From the NCBI GenBank assembly GCA_019247975.1, contig JAFBAD010000316.1, forward strand, positions 1-6,288: a stretch of 6,288 nt of DNA. The letters run 5' to 3'. The notes under the pieces are model-generated. The model did no database searches. It saw only the letters and a list, made by a program, of their open reading frames with translations, and was not told the origin of the DNA. Shown piece after piece: positions 1 to 6,014 of this stretch (its first letter is position 1; every line of letters begins with the position of its first letter). This DNA is from Acidimicrobiia bacterium (GTDB lineage: Bacteria > Actinomycetota > Acidimicrobiia > Acidimicrobiales > Iamiaceae). The position numbers were made by a program, and so were the translations under genes.

Positions 1-1
1 C

Positions 2-85
2 CACCCGATCCGCCACGACCGCGCCAAAGAACTCGGCGCGTTCTCGACCCCCAAAGGTCGACCCCGCCGCGACCGACCCGCGTGA
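2..85 (+). CDS. C-terminal end of an unrecognised protein (5' end outside window)
   Basis: The plus-strand frame beginning at base 2 is open to a TGA at 83-85 and gives 27 residues, starting HPIRHDRAKELG and ending in a basic tail, GRPRRDRPA. A short Arg/Pro-rich basic end of this sort occurs in several actinobacterial transposases, and the repeats 11 bp downstream look like an insertion-sequence end. That makes a transposase (perhaps IS481-like) a reasonable guess. No catalytic motif lies inside the window, so the family cannot be established here. Third codon positions are mostly G or C, in keeping with real coding sequence. Confidence 0.4.
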   Translation, partial: HPIRHDRAKELGAFSTPKGRPRRDRPA

Positions 86-95
86 AGGGTTCGGA

Positions 96-148
96 GTGTC
101 AGGTAGGTCCCGGAGCCGAAGTGTCAGCCAGGTCCCGGGGCTTGACAC
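96..148. repeat. Paired direct repeats plus GTGTCA/TGACAC inverted repeat, possible IS terminus
   Basis: Two imperfect copies of an 18-bp unit lie 25 bp apart: GTGTCAGGTAGGTCCCGG at 96-113 and GTGTCAGCCAGGTCCCGG at 121-138 (16 of 18 bases match). The second copy also opens an imperfect palindrome. GTGTCA at 121-126 pairs with TGACAC at 143-148, around a central CCCGGG-type core. Repeated TGTCAG...GGTCC motifs just after a truncated gene with a basic tail suggest the right end of an insertion sequence. A regulatory site or a weak terminator without a T-tract are alternatives. The matching left end would be outside the window. Confidence 0.4.
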
Positions 149-582
149 GATCGCGAGCAGGGGCCGCTCAGTTCGAGGCGCTGGGAGCCCCCTGAGCTAT
201 CGCACGCCGCGCCGATTGGGCCACTGAGCGGAGTTCCGGGCCGTGACGAGTGATCCGCGGCCGAGAGCGGGTACCGAACAGCAATGGAGTCCATTCACGT
301 CGGGCTCGTGGCTGATCCAGCCGCGCCGACCGAGATCGCACGAGGCATGACCGACCTGAGCCCGCTCGATGGCGGCGACCGGTGGGACATCACCGTTGTG
401 AGCGAGCCGTTCACCACCGGCTCCGAGGACGTCGAGACCGCGGTGGGCCGGCTGCAGGAGCATGCTCGGCAACAGAGCTGGGATGTCGTCGTCGGCCTGA
501 CCGAGCTCCCGCTCCACGACCAGCACGGCCGGCACCTGCTGGTCGAGACTGACGGAGAACGGCGTACCGCGGTGCTGTCGCT

Positions 583-600
583 GCCCGCCTTGGGGCGGGC
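583..600 (+). other. Perfect 7-bp GC hairpin at the frameshift point
   Basis: GCCCGCC at 583-589 and GGCGGGC at 594-600 are exact reverse complements around a TTGG loop (590-593). The frame change in the surrounding gene must occur between about 592 and 600, inside the loop and 3' arm, where there is also a GGGG run (592-595). Removing one G from that run leaves the stem intact with a TTG loop and restores the frame as ALGGLRMH. Such sites are prone to both replication slippage and sequencing compression. No T-tract follows, so it is not a factor-independent terminator. Confidence 0.75.
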
Positions 601-605
601 TTCGT

Positions 606-1286
606 ATGCACGCCCGCTCTCGTCGAGCGTTGCGATCGTTGATCAGCGGCATGGCCGACCCGGACACGAGGGATCCGCATCGCGTCGCCCTTCCGCGCCG
701 GCGTGGCCGCTGGCGTCTCCTCGTGGGCATGGTGCTCGCGAACCGTCCGTGGCGGTTGGTGCCCGGGCTGAAATCTGCTCTCGTGGCCGCCCTGGCGACC
801 GGTGCCGTGGCCACGATCAACTCCACCGCCTGGTTGATGTCGACGTCGCTCTCGTGGTGGCGCCTGGTGATCGGAACCGTCGCCTCGGTCGCCCTCGTCG
901 TCGCCTGGCTGGTGATCGACGGCGAGCTCTGGGATCGCCCCGAGGACGACTCTCCCCAGTCTCGAGAGAGGTCTCGTCTCTACAACGCCTCGACGCTGGT
1001 GACCCTGTTGGCCGGCGTGATCATCTGCTACGCCGCCCTCTACGTGGTGAACCTGGTGTGGGCACTCTTCGTCCTCGACCCGCACGTGATGGGCACCTAC
1101 CTCCACACTCGCCTCGGGCACCGGGATCTCTTTGTGTTGGCCTGGTTCGTGGCCTCTGCAGCAACTGTCGGCGGTGGCCTCGGGTCCGGCCTGGAGACCG
1201 ACGAGTCGATCCGCGCAGCTGCCTACTCCAAGCGCGAGGAGGACCGGCGCGAACGCCTCGCGCAAGACCGGGACCGCACGCGATGA
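606..1286 (+). CDS. Membrane portion of the split protein, four predicted transmembrane helices
   Basis: This is the part of the split gene that could be translated alone from ATG 606, giving 226 residues. GGGGCGGG at 592-599, six bases upstream, could act as a poor ribosome site. After a basic N-terminus (residues 1-52) come four hydrophobic stretches at about 56-78, 85-104, 130-157 and 173-192. An acidic loop rich in D, E, S and R (about 106-128) separates the second and third, and a charged, basic C-terminal tail (about 198-226, YSKREEDRRERLAQDRDR) probably lies in the cytoplasm. The fourth helix leads into GGGLGSGLE. Codon use is good throughout, so the region was under coding selection until recently. 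No enzymatic motif is visible. The gene ends 11 bp before the convergent LysR gene. Confidence 0.7.
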   Translation: MHARSRRALRSLISGMADPDTRDPHRVALPRRRGRWRLLVGMVLANRPWRLVPGLKSALVAALATGAVATINSTAWLMSTSLSWWRLVIGTVASVALVVAWLVIDGELWDRPEDDSPQSRERSRLYNASTLVTLLAGVIICYAALYVVNLVWALFVLDPHVMGTYLHTRLGHRDLFVLAWFVASAATVGGGLGSGLETDESIRAAAYSKREEDRRERLAQDRDRTR

Positions 1287-1297
1287 GAATGGTCAGG

Positions 1298-2185
1298 TCA
1301 TGCGGGCGCGGACGCGCTCGAGCGCAGCAGCTCGATGAACGCGGCCGCCGCCACCGACGGCGCCGGAACGGCCGGCGTGACGATCCCGAGCGACCACCGC
1401 AGCGACCTGTCCAGGAGCGGGATGCTCCGTAGCGTCGGTCGGCTGAGCGCCAGGCTGGGTTGTGCGAGGGCCACGGCCAGTCCCTGCTCGACGAAGTCCA
1501 TCATGACGAGGACGTCGTTCACCTCGTAGGGAACGTGGCGATCGACGCCGGTCGCAGAGAACAGGCGGTCGAGCACGTCGAACGCGACGGATCCGCGCGG
1601 CGCCCCGACGAAGGTCTCGGCGGCGATCTCGTGCAACGAGACCCGCTTTCGGTCAGCGAGGCGGTGATCGTCGCGGCACACGAAGGTGACGGGCTCGCTC
1701 AGGAGCTCGACCGCCTCGGCGCCCAGCGGCAGCCTCGCCGGCAACGACACCACGGCCAGGTCGAGCGTGCCTGCGGCGAGCTCGTCCAGCAGCGCCATCG
1801 AGGTGTTGCGCACCAGGCGGATCTCGATGCCTGGGTGGTCGGCGGTGTAACGGGCGAGGAGCGCGGCATGGTCGAGCACGCCGGGGGTCGGGATGGTTCC
1901 GATCGACAGGTGCCCGCGCACGCCGCCGGCCACCTCGGCGACGGCGGCCCGAGCCTGGGCGGCTGCCGCCAGCGTGCGGCGCGCTTCTTGCAGGAGGACT
2001 CGGCCGCTCGCCGTGAGCTGGACGTTGCGGGTGGTGCGGGCGAAGAGGGGCGTGCCGAGATCCCGCTCGAGACCTCGAATGGCGGTCGACAGCGCGGACT
2101 GGGCGATGTGGCAGCGGGCGGCGGCCCGGGTGAACTGCCCTTCCTCGGCAACGGCGACGAAGAACTCGAGCTGGCGCAGGTCCAC
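1298..2185 (-). CDS. LysR-family transcriptional regulator
   Basis: This 295-residue protein has the usual LysR length and order. An N-terminal winged helix-turn-helix (about 1-60) begins DLRQLEFFVAVAEEGQFTRAA and continues through QSALSTAIRGLERDLGTPLFAR, the family's DNA-recognition block with the typical L-E-x-x-L-G-x-x-L-F ending. A linker helix (about 60-88) leads into the periplasmic-binding-like effector domain (about 90-290), with SIGT at 95-98 opening its first strand. The effector is not readable from sequence. The start is GTG at 2185: the codon three upstream in frame is TGA, so no longer start exists. The gene lies divergent to the PAS-GGDEF-EAL gene, with a 135-bp spacer between them. 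LysR regulators commonly control themselves and a divergent neighbour, so the c-di-GMP gene is its most obvious candidate target, though that is inference. Confidence 0.95.
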   Translation of the reverse strand: MDLRQLEFFVAVAEEGQFTRAAARCHIAQSALSTAIRGLERDLGTPLFARTTRNVQLTASGRVLLQEARRTLAAAAQARAAVAEVAGGVRGHLSIGTIPTPGVLDHAALLARYTADHPGIEIRLVRNTSMALLDELAAGTLDLAVVSLPARLPLGAEAVELLSEPVTFVCRDDHRLADRKRVSLHEIAAETFVGAPRGSVAFDVLDRLFSATGVDRHVPYEVNDVLVMMDFVEQGLAVALAQPSLALSRPTLRSIPLLDRSLRWSLGIVTPAVPAPSVAAAAFIELLRSSASAPA

Positions 2186-2190
2186 GATGA

Positions 2191-2212
2191 TTCATCTCGA
2201 TCAGTGAATGAA
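2191..2212. promoter_or_regulatory. TTCAT-N12-ATGAA dyad in the LysR 5' leader
   Basis: TTCAT at 2191-2195 is matched by ATGAA at 2208-2212, a perfect 5-bp dyad with a 12-base gap, 6-27 bp upstream of the LysR GTG. Its position over the likely 5' leader would suit repression of the LysR gene. The arms are short and could arise by chance. They stand out mainly because they are AT-rich in very GC-rich DNA. Confidence 0.3.
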
Positions 2213-2222
2213 GAGCTGAGAA

Positions 2223-2228
2223 CCATAC
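2223..2228 (-). promoter_or_regulatory. Possible -10 element for the LysR gene
   Basis: On the minus strand these bases read TATGGT, fitting the TANNNT pattern of actinobacterial -10 elements, about 38 bp upstream of the LysR GTG. The hexamer 17 bp further upstream (CAATCG) is a poor -35 match. That hexamer falls inside the neighbouring dyad, which would allow autoregulation by occlusion. The assignment rests on a six-base match only. Confidence 0.25.
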
Positions 2229-2238
2229 CGGCTCACGA

Positions 2239-2253
2239 TTAATTCGATTGATC
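2239..2253. promoter_or_regulatory. Candidate LysR box (ATTAAT-TCG-ATTGAT, T-N11-A)
   Basis: ATTAAT (2239-2244) and ATTGAT (2248-2253) flank a three-base centre and form a near dyad with 5 of 6 pairs. T2240 and A2252 supply the T-N11-A core of LysR recognition sites. It is the most AT-rich run in the divergent spacer, about 54-68 bp upstream of the LysR start and 68-82 bp upstream of the GGDEF-EAL start. That suits a shared operator controlling both genes. CGATT is also directly repeated here (2237-2241 and 2246-2250), so a different binding mode is possible. Confidence 0.45.
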
Positions 2254-2320
2254 GTCATCGGCGGACAGTCCATTCCCAGGTTGCGATTTCTCGGGGGGAG
2301 CGGCGGACCGATGGGGGTGG

Positions 2321-5155
2321 ATGGCAATCGGCACCGACCGTCGTGGGCCGCCGCTCGTCTGGGGGCCCGCGCTGTTCCGGGCGATGGTCCAGCGGTCGTC
2401 CGACGCAGCGATCATCGCCGATCCGGACGGCACGATCCGCTACGCCAGCCCGGCGATCGCCCGCTTCGGCTACGAGCCCGCCGACCTGTTCGGTCGCAAC
2501 GTGCGGGACCTCGTCCACCCGGACGACCGTGCCGCGCGGATGGACGTGGTCGACCGAGGCCTCGCGGCCGACGGGACCGTCACAGTGGAGTGGCGAGTGC
2601 GGGACGGCGACGGGAGGTGGCGGTGGGTCGAGGAGGCGATCAGCGAGCTCCGGGAGACCGGCATCGCTCGGGGCATCGTCATGAACCTCCGAGACACGAC
2701 CGATCGGCGCGCCGCAGAGGAGTCGCTGAGGGCCAGCGAGGAGCGGTTGCGGCGGCTGTTCGACGAGAGTCCCGTCGGCACAGGGATCGTCGGGATCGAC
2801 GGCTGCTTCATCGAGGTGAACACCGCGCTCGCGCGCACGCTCGGACACGAGCCGATCGAGATGGTCGGTCGCTCGATCTCCGAGGTGGTCCACCCGTTCG
2901 ATGTCGCCGATGCCCTCGGTCACGCAGCCACGCTGTTCGCCGGTACCTGCGACGGGTACCAGGCGGAGCTCCGGCTGGTGCGGCAGGACGGCGAGGTCTT
3001 GGACGCTCGCCTCACCGCTTCCCTCGTGCGAGACAACGCCGGAGAACCGCTCTACGCGATCGGCATCGTCAAAGATGAGACCGAGCTCCGACGATCGTCG
3101 AAGCGGCTGGCGGAGAATGAGGAGCGCCTGCGCATGGCGCTCGACGCGGCGCAGATGGCGACCTGGGAGCACGACATGGTGACCGACGTGGTCACCGTGT
3201 CCGGCAACTACGAGGCGGTGCACGGCCTGCCGGCCGGCACCTTCGGCCACACGATGAGCGACTTCCTCGCGCTGGTGCACCCTGACGACGCCCATCTCTT
3301 CAGCGAGGTGCTGGCCTCCGAGACCGACACCTTCGCGCTCGAGTACCGGTTCCTCTCGCCGTTACGAGGCCTACGCACGATGCAGGGCCGTGGTCGTCTG
3401 GTGCGCGATCGAGGCGGCGACGTCGCGCGTGTCGTCGGCACGGCGCTCGACGTCACCGCAGAACGAGCGATGGCCGAACGGCGCCTCGAGGACGAGCTGG
3501 TCTTCAGGCGCACGATCGAGGCCACGACCGACGCGTTCATCGGGACGGACGCCGATGGTTGCGTCGTGGACTGGAACGCGAGCGCAGAGCGCATCTTCGG
3601 CTGGACTGCGGCCGAGGCCTGCGGGCGCAACGTCGCCGACCTCATCGTCCCGGCAGAGCTCCGCCACCTCCACCAGATCGGCTTCGCTGGCGCGGTCGCG
3701 GCCGGCGACGCGGGCCGATTCGGCGCCAGCCCGGCTGAGCTGACGGCGCAACGGTGCGACGGTTCACGGCTGCCGGTCGAGGTCTCCGTCGTGAGTGTGC
3801 AGCGCAACGGACGTCTCCAGTTCAACGGTTTCGTCCGCGACATCACCGATCGCAAGGCGGCCGAAGCGGCCCTGCTCCGCCAAGCCCTCACCGACGAGCT
3901 CACCGGGCTCCCCAACCGGACGCTGCTGCAGGACCGGCTCCGCCAGGCGCTCCGACGAACGGAGGGGAGCGGATGGACGGCCGTGCTCTTCATCGATGTC
4001 GACCGGCTCATGGTGGTCAACGACAGCCTCGGCCACGCCGCCGGTGACCGGTTGCTCGCCGCGATCGGCGAGCGGGTGCGAGCGGCCAGCCCCGACGACG
4101 CCACCGTGGCGAGGTTCGCCGGCGACGAGTTCGTCGTGCTGACCGAGTGCCGGGGCGGCGTCCACCAGGTCGTCGGCCTGGCCGAGTCGATCCGCGCCGC
4201 GGTAGAGGAACCGCTGGTCCTCGACGAGCGAGAGCTTCGACCGAGCGTCTGCATCGGCGTGGCCCTGACCGATCACGATCTGACGGCGCCCGAAGACCTC
4301 TTCCGCGATGCGGACCTCGCGATGCGCCGAGCGAAGCAGCGGGGCCGCAACCGGGTCGAGCTGTTCGACCGGGACATGCTCGGCCGGGCGATGTCGCGCC
4401 TCTCGCTCGAAGTCGAGCTGCGTCGGGCCATCGATGGCGGCCAGCTCCGGCTGCACTACCAGCCGGTGATGTCGCGCGACGGGGCACTCGCATCGGCGGA
4501 GGCGCTGCTCCGCTGGCACCACCCCGAACGTGGCCTCCTGGGCCCGGAGGACCTCATCGATCTGGCCGAGGACACCGGCCTGATCGTGCCCATCGGAGCG
4601 TGGGCGGTCGGAGAGGCGTGCCGACAGCTGGCCGAGTGGCGACGGACCTCGCCGGCCCTGTCCGTCGCGGTGAACCTCTCGACCCGGCAACTGCTGGAAC
4701 CCGGCCTGCAAACGATGGTCAGAGATGAGCTGCTCGCCAGCGGCCTTCCCGGTGATGCGCTCACCCTCGAGCTGACCGAGTCCACTCTGGTGCAGGACGC
4801 GACCCGGGCCGGCCACCTGTTGACCGAGCTGCGAGCCCTCGGCGTGCGCCTGGCGGTCGACGACTTCGGGACCGGGTACTCATCGCTCCTCTACCTCCGC
4901 AACTTCCCGGTGCAGGTTCTGAAGCTCGACCGGTACTTCGTCGCCGGGTTGACCGAGCACGCCGAGGACGCGGCGATCATCCGCTCCACGATCGACCTCG
5001 CGCACACGCTCGGCCTCGAGGCGATCGCCGAAGGGGTCGAGACCGCCGAGCAGTTCGAGACGCTGCGGGCCAACGGCTGCGACCTCATGCAGGGCTACCT
5101 GTGGTCGCCGCCCGTCTCGCCGGACCACTTCGCGAAGCGGTTCCTCGCCCGGTAG
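2321..5155 (+). CDS. Cyclic-di-GMP enzyme with four PAS domains, GGDEF (AGDEF) and EAL
   Basis: This 944-residue soluble protein has no membrane segment or signal peptide. Four PAS/PAC units lie at about 18-128, 144-257, 266-381 and 396-512, each ending in a D-[ITV]-T- or DETE-type junction and joined by charged helices (REAEE/SEERLR-like) typical of signal-relay coiled coils. The GGDEF domain (about 521-680) starts with LTDELTGLPNR (523-533). It keeps D559, N567, D568 and D576, but its signature is AGDEF (600-604), its FK is LM (563-564), and the RxxD inhibitory site is PDDA. The EAL domain (about 694-937) has the full set: E727 of EALLRW, N785 of NLS, E817 and E820 of LELTES, DDFGTG (847-852), K868 and D870 of KLD, E904 of AEGVET, and QGY (924-926). 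EAL domains hydrolyse c-di-GMP to pGpG; GGDEF domains make it from GTP. I expect phosphodiesterase activity, with cyclase activity uncertain (AGDEF can be active). ATG 2321 has a purine run directly against it, so Met22 (ATG 2384) is an alternative start. PAS ligands are not identifiable. Confidence 0.96.
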   Translation: MAIGTDRRGPPLVWGPALFRAMVQRSSDAAIIADPDGTIRYASPAIARFGYEPADLFGRNVRDLVHPDDRAARMDVVDRGLAADGTVTVEWRVRDGDGRWRWVEEAISELRETGIARGIVMNLRDTTDRRAAEESLRASEERLRRLFDESPVGTGIVGIDGCFIEVNTALARTLGHEPIEMVGRSISEVVHPFDVADALGHAATLFAGTCDGYQAELRLVRQDGEVLDARLTASLVRDNAGEPLYAIGIVKDETELRRSSKRLAENEERLRMALDAAQMATWEHDMVTDVVTVSGNYEAVHGLPAGTFGHTMSDFLALVHPDDAHLFSEVLASETDTFALEYRFLSPLRGLRTMQGRGRLVRDRGGDVARVVGTALDVTAERAMAERRLEDELVFRRTIEATTDAFIGTDADGCVVDWNASAERIFGWTAAEACGRNVADLIVPAELRHLHQIGFAGAVAAGDAGRFGASPAELTAQRCDGSRLPVEVSVVSVQRNGRLQFNGFVRDITDRKAAEAALLRQALTDELTGLPNRTLLQDRLRQALRRTEGSGWTAVLFIDVDRLMVVNDSLGHAAGDRLLAAIGERVRAASPDDATVARFAGDEFVVLTECRGGVHQVVGLAESIRAAVEEPLVLDERELRPSVCIGVALTDHDLTAPEDLFRDADLAMRRAKQRGRNRVELFDRDMLGRAMSRLSLEVELRRAIDGGQLRLHYQPVMSRDGALASAEALLRWHHPERGLLGPEDLIDLAEDTGLIVPIGAWAVGEACRQLAEWRRTSPALSVAVNLSTRQLLEPGLQTMVRDELLASGLPGDALTLELTESTLVQDATRAGHLLTELRALGVRLAVDDFGTGYSSLLYLRNFPVQVLKLDRYFVAGLTEHAEDAAIIRSTIDLAHTLGLEAIAEGVETAEQFETLRANGCDLMQGYLWSPPVSPDHFAKRFLAR

Positions 5156-5158
5156 CAG

Positions 5159-5320
5159 CTACTTGCCGGGCATCGCCTCGCGGGTGTGGTGGGCCGCGCC
5201 TCGCTCGGCGGAACGGACGATCTCGATCGCGCGTTGCGGTCCCATCACGCGAACGCGTAGAAGCGGTGCGGCGCCGTCTGCTTCGGGCAGGAGCGGGTAG
5301 TCGCAGGGCACGAACGCCAC
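5159..5320 (-). CDS. Probable 53-residue protein of unknown function
   Basis: A GTG at 5318-5320 opens a 53-codon frame ending with TAG at 5159-5161, just 3 bp from the stop of the convergent GGDEF-EAL gene. The start is set by AGGAGG exactly six bases upstream, the best ribosome site in the window. The product begins MAFVPCDYPLLPEADGAA. It has a beta-like LLRVRVMG stretch (about 20-27), an amphipathic helix QRAIEIVRSAERGAA (about 29-43) and a basic end. There is one cysteine (residue 6) and no membrane segment. Third codon positions are mostly G or C. I do not recognise the family. The frame stays open upstream to 5407, but that part lies antisense to the GAF-ANTAR gene and lacks a good start. 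The main doubt is that the open frame of the GAF-ANTAR gene runs back to 5301 and overlaps this start, so the AGGAGG could be chance complement of Asp-Asp-Leu-Leu codons. Confidence 0.6.
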   Translation of the reverse strand: MAFVPCDYPLLPEADGAAPLLRVRVMGPQRAIEIVRSAERGAAHHTREAMPGK

Positions 5321-5326
5321 CGACGA

Positions 5327-5332
5327 CCTCCT
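5327..5332 (-). promoter_or_regulatory. Strong Shine-Dalgarno site (AGGAGG) for the 53-residue gene
   Basis: On the minus strand these bases read AGGAGG, a full match to the core anti-Shine-Dalgarno complement, and they sit six bases before GTG 5320. This fixes that start over the longer frame that begins at 5407. The same bases on the plus strand read as Leu codons in the upstream extension of the GAF-ANTAR frame, so coincidence is not excluded. Confidence 0.5.
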
Positions 5333-5357
5333 CGTCGCAGCTACGCGTGCCCAGCTG

Positions 5358-6014
5358 GTGGACCTGGCCGCCGGCTCGCTCATCGCGAGCGGCGCGGACA
5401 TGGCCACCGCACGGATCGTCGACGCCGTGAACGACAGGCTGCTCCTCGTGGCCGCGCCCGGCTTCGACGTCTCCTTCGTCGATCGGTGCGGCGTGATCCC
5501 CTACCGCTCGACCACATATGGAAGAGAGCTCGCCCGCGGGGCGCCCGTGGTCGTTCGAGATGCCCGTTTCTCGCCATTGATCGACGGGACCGAACTGCAG
5601 GCTGGCCTGCTCGACACAGGGTCGTTCGCGTTCGTGGCCTTCCCGATCCGCGCAGCGGGCGTCGTGGACGCTGTGGTCTGGGCCCACTACCGGAGGCCCG
5701 GCGTCCACGAGTGCCTCGAGGGCGTCGCGATCGCTACGCGGGTCGAGCAGATCCTCGCGCAGCCCTTCACGGCGCGGCTCGACTCCGACGAGGTGCTGCT
5801 CCTCGAGAACGCGCACCTTCGTCGGGCGCTCGCTGGTCGAGACCGGATCGGGATGGCCAAGGGACTGCTGATGGGCCAATCGGACCTGGACGAGTCCGCC
5901 GCCTTCCGCATCCTCTCGCGCGCGTCACAACGCGAGAACGTCAAGCTTCGGCAGCTCTGCGACCGGCTCATCGAGACGCACACCGCCCGGCTGGCAGCGG
6001 CCGCCCTCAGATGA
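5358..6014 (+). CDS. GAF-ANTAR antitermination regulator
   Basis: The 218-residue product has an N-terminal GAF-like sensor fold (about 1-135, with strands such as RLLLVAAPGF and SFAFVAFPIRAAG) and a C-terminal ANTAR domain (about 150-206). The ANTAR block shows the family's landmarks: a leading LRRALAGRDRIGMAKGLLM (A167-K168-G169), A182-F183, then the SRASQ, N194 and K196-L197 of the last helices. ANTAR domains bind paired hairpins in nascent RNA and prevent termination; GAF domains sense small ligands or redox state. No kinase partner gene is present. The GTG at 5358 is the only usual start codon in this frame after the TAG at 5298-5300, but it has no ribosome site. The codons before it (from 5316: ATDDLLVAATRAQL) look like a natural first GAF helix. 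The true start may therefore be non-standard, leaderless or damaged. The gene overlaps the next one by ATGA. Confidence 0.9.
   Translation: MDLAAGSLIASGADMATARIVDAVNDRLLLVAAPGFDVSFVDRCGVIPYRSTTYGRELARGAPVVVRDARFSPLIDGTELQAGLLDTGSFAFVAFPIRAAGVVDAVVWAHYRRPGVHECLEGVAIATRVEQILAQPFTARLDSDEVLLLENAHLRRALAGRDRIGMAKGLLMGQSDLDESAAFRILSRASQRENVKLRQLCDRLIETHTARLAAAALR

Larger units (their letters stand above)
284..1286 (+). pseudogene. Actinobacterial multi-pass membrane protein split by a 1-base frameshift
   Basis: The two halves read as one protein only if one base is removed near 592-600. The first half (frame of ATG 284, residues 1-104) is a soluble segment, starting MESIHVGLVADPAAPTEIAR, with strand-helix alternation and an acidic middle. 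The second half (frame of 597 onward) is the membrane part described separately. After correction the protein would be about 333 residues, passing through LPALG-GLRMHARSRR at the join. From memory the whole resembles a family of uncharacterised actinobacterial membrane proteins with this same soluble-then-membrane order; no function is known to me. Without correction the first frame runs on to 1432 as Arg-rich nonsense through the membrane part and into the LysR gene, which is why I treat that extension as spurious. The start at 284 has only a weak purine stretch upstream. It may be a true pseudogene or a sequencing error. Confidence 0.75.

Noticed and set aside
142..147. TTGACA as a -35 element for the gene at 284
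   Set aside because: A perfect hexamer, but no TANNNT -10 at 16-18 bp downstream, and it lies in the GTGTCA/TGACAC dyad where it is explained by the repeat.
583..606. Programmed frameshifting stimulated by the hairpin
   Set aside because: The needed shift is +1 and the structure coincides with the shift point rather than lying 5-9 bases downstream of a slippery heptamer; no known programmed site is seen.
197..826. Minus-strand 209-residue frame 197-826
   Set aside because: Antisense to the split membrane-protein gene, Arg/Pro-rich and with no domain or ribosome site.
605..1432. Continuation of the 284 frame to 1432 as one 382-residue protein
   Set aside because: After the hairpin the frame becomes Arg/Pro/Gly-rich low-complexity text, overlapping a well-formed membrane protein in another frame and running into the LysR gene.
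1460..2327. Plus- and minus-strand frames over the LysR gene (1460-2242, 1653-2327, 1699-2226)
   Set aside because: Shadows of the LysR gene, with Arg/Pro-rich translations and no domain; the LysR frame has full family features.
2255..4816. Long minus-strand frames at 2255-3295, 3208-4254 and 3764-4816
   Set aside because: They lie fully antisense to PAS-GGDEF-EAL coding with intact motifs; long opposite-strand frames are expected in GC-rich codon use, and none shows a recognisable domain.
5486..6010. Upstream extension of the small membrane gene frame back to 5486
   Set aside because: It is an Arg-rich shadow of the GAF-ANTAR gene; the ATGA overlap at 6011 marks the likely start.
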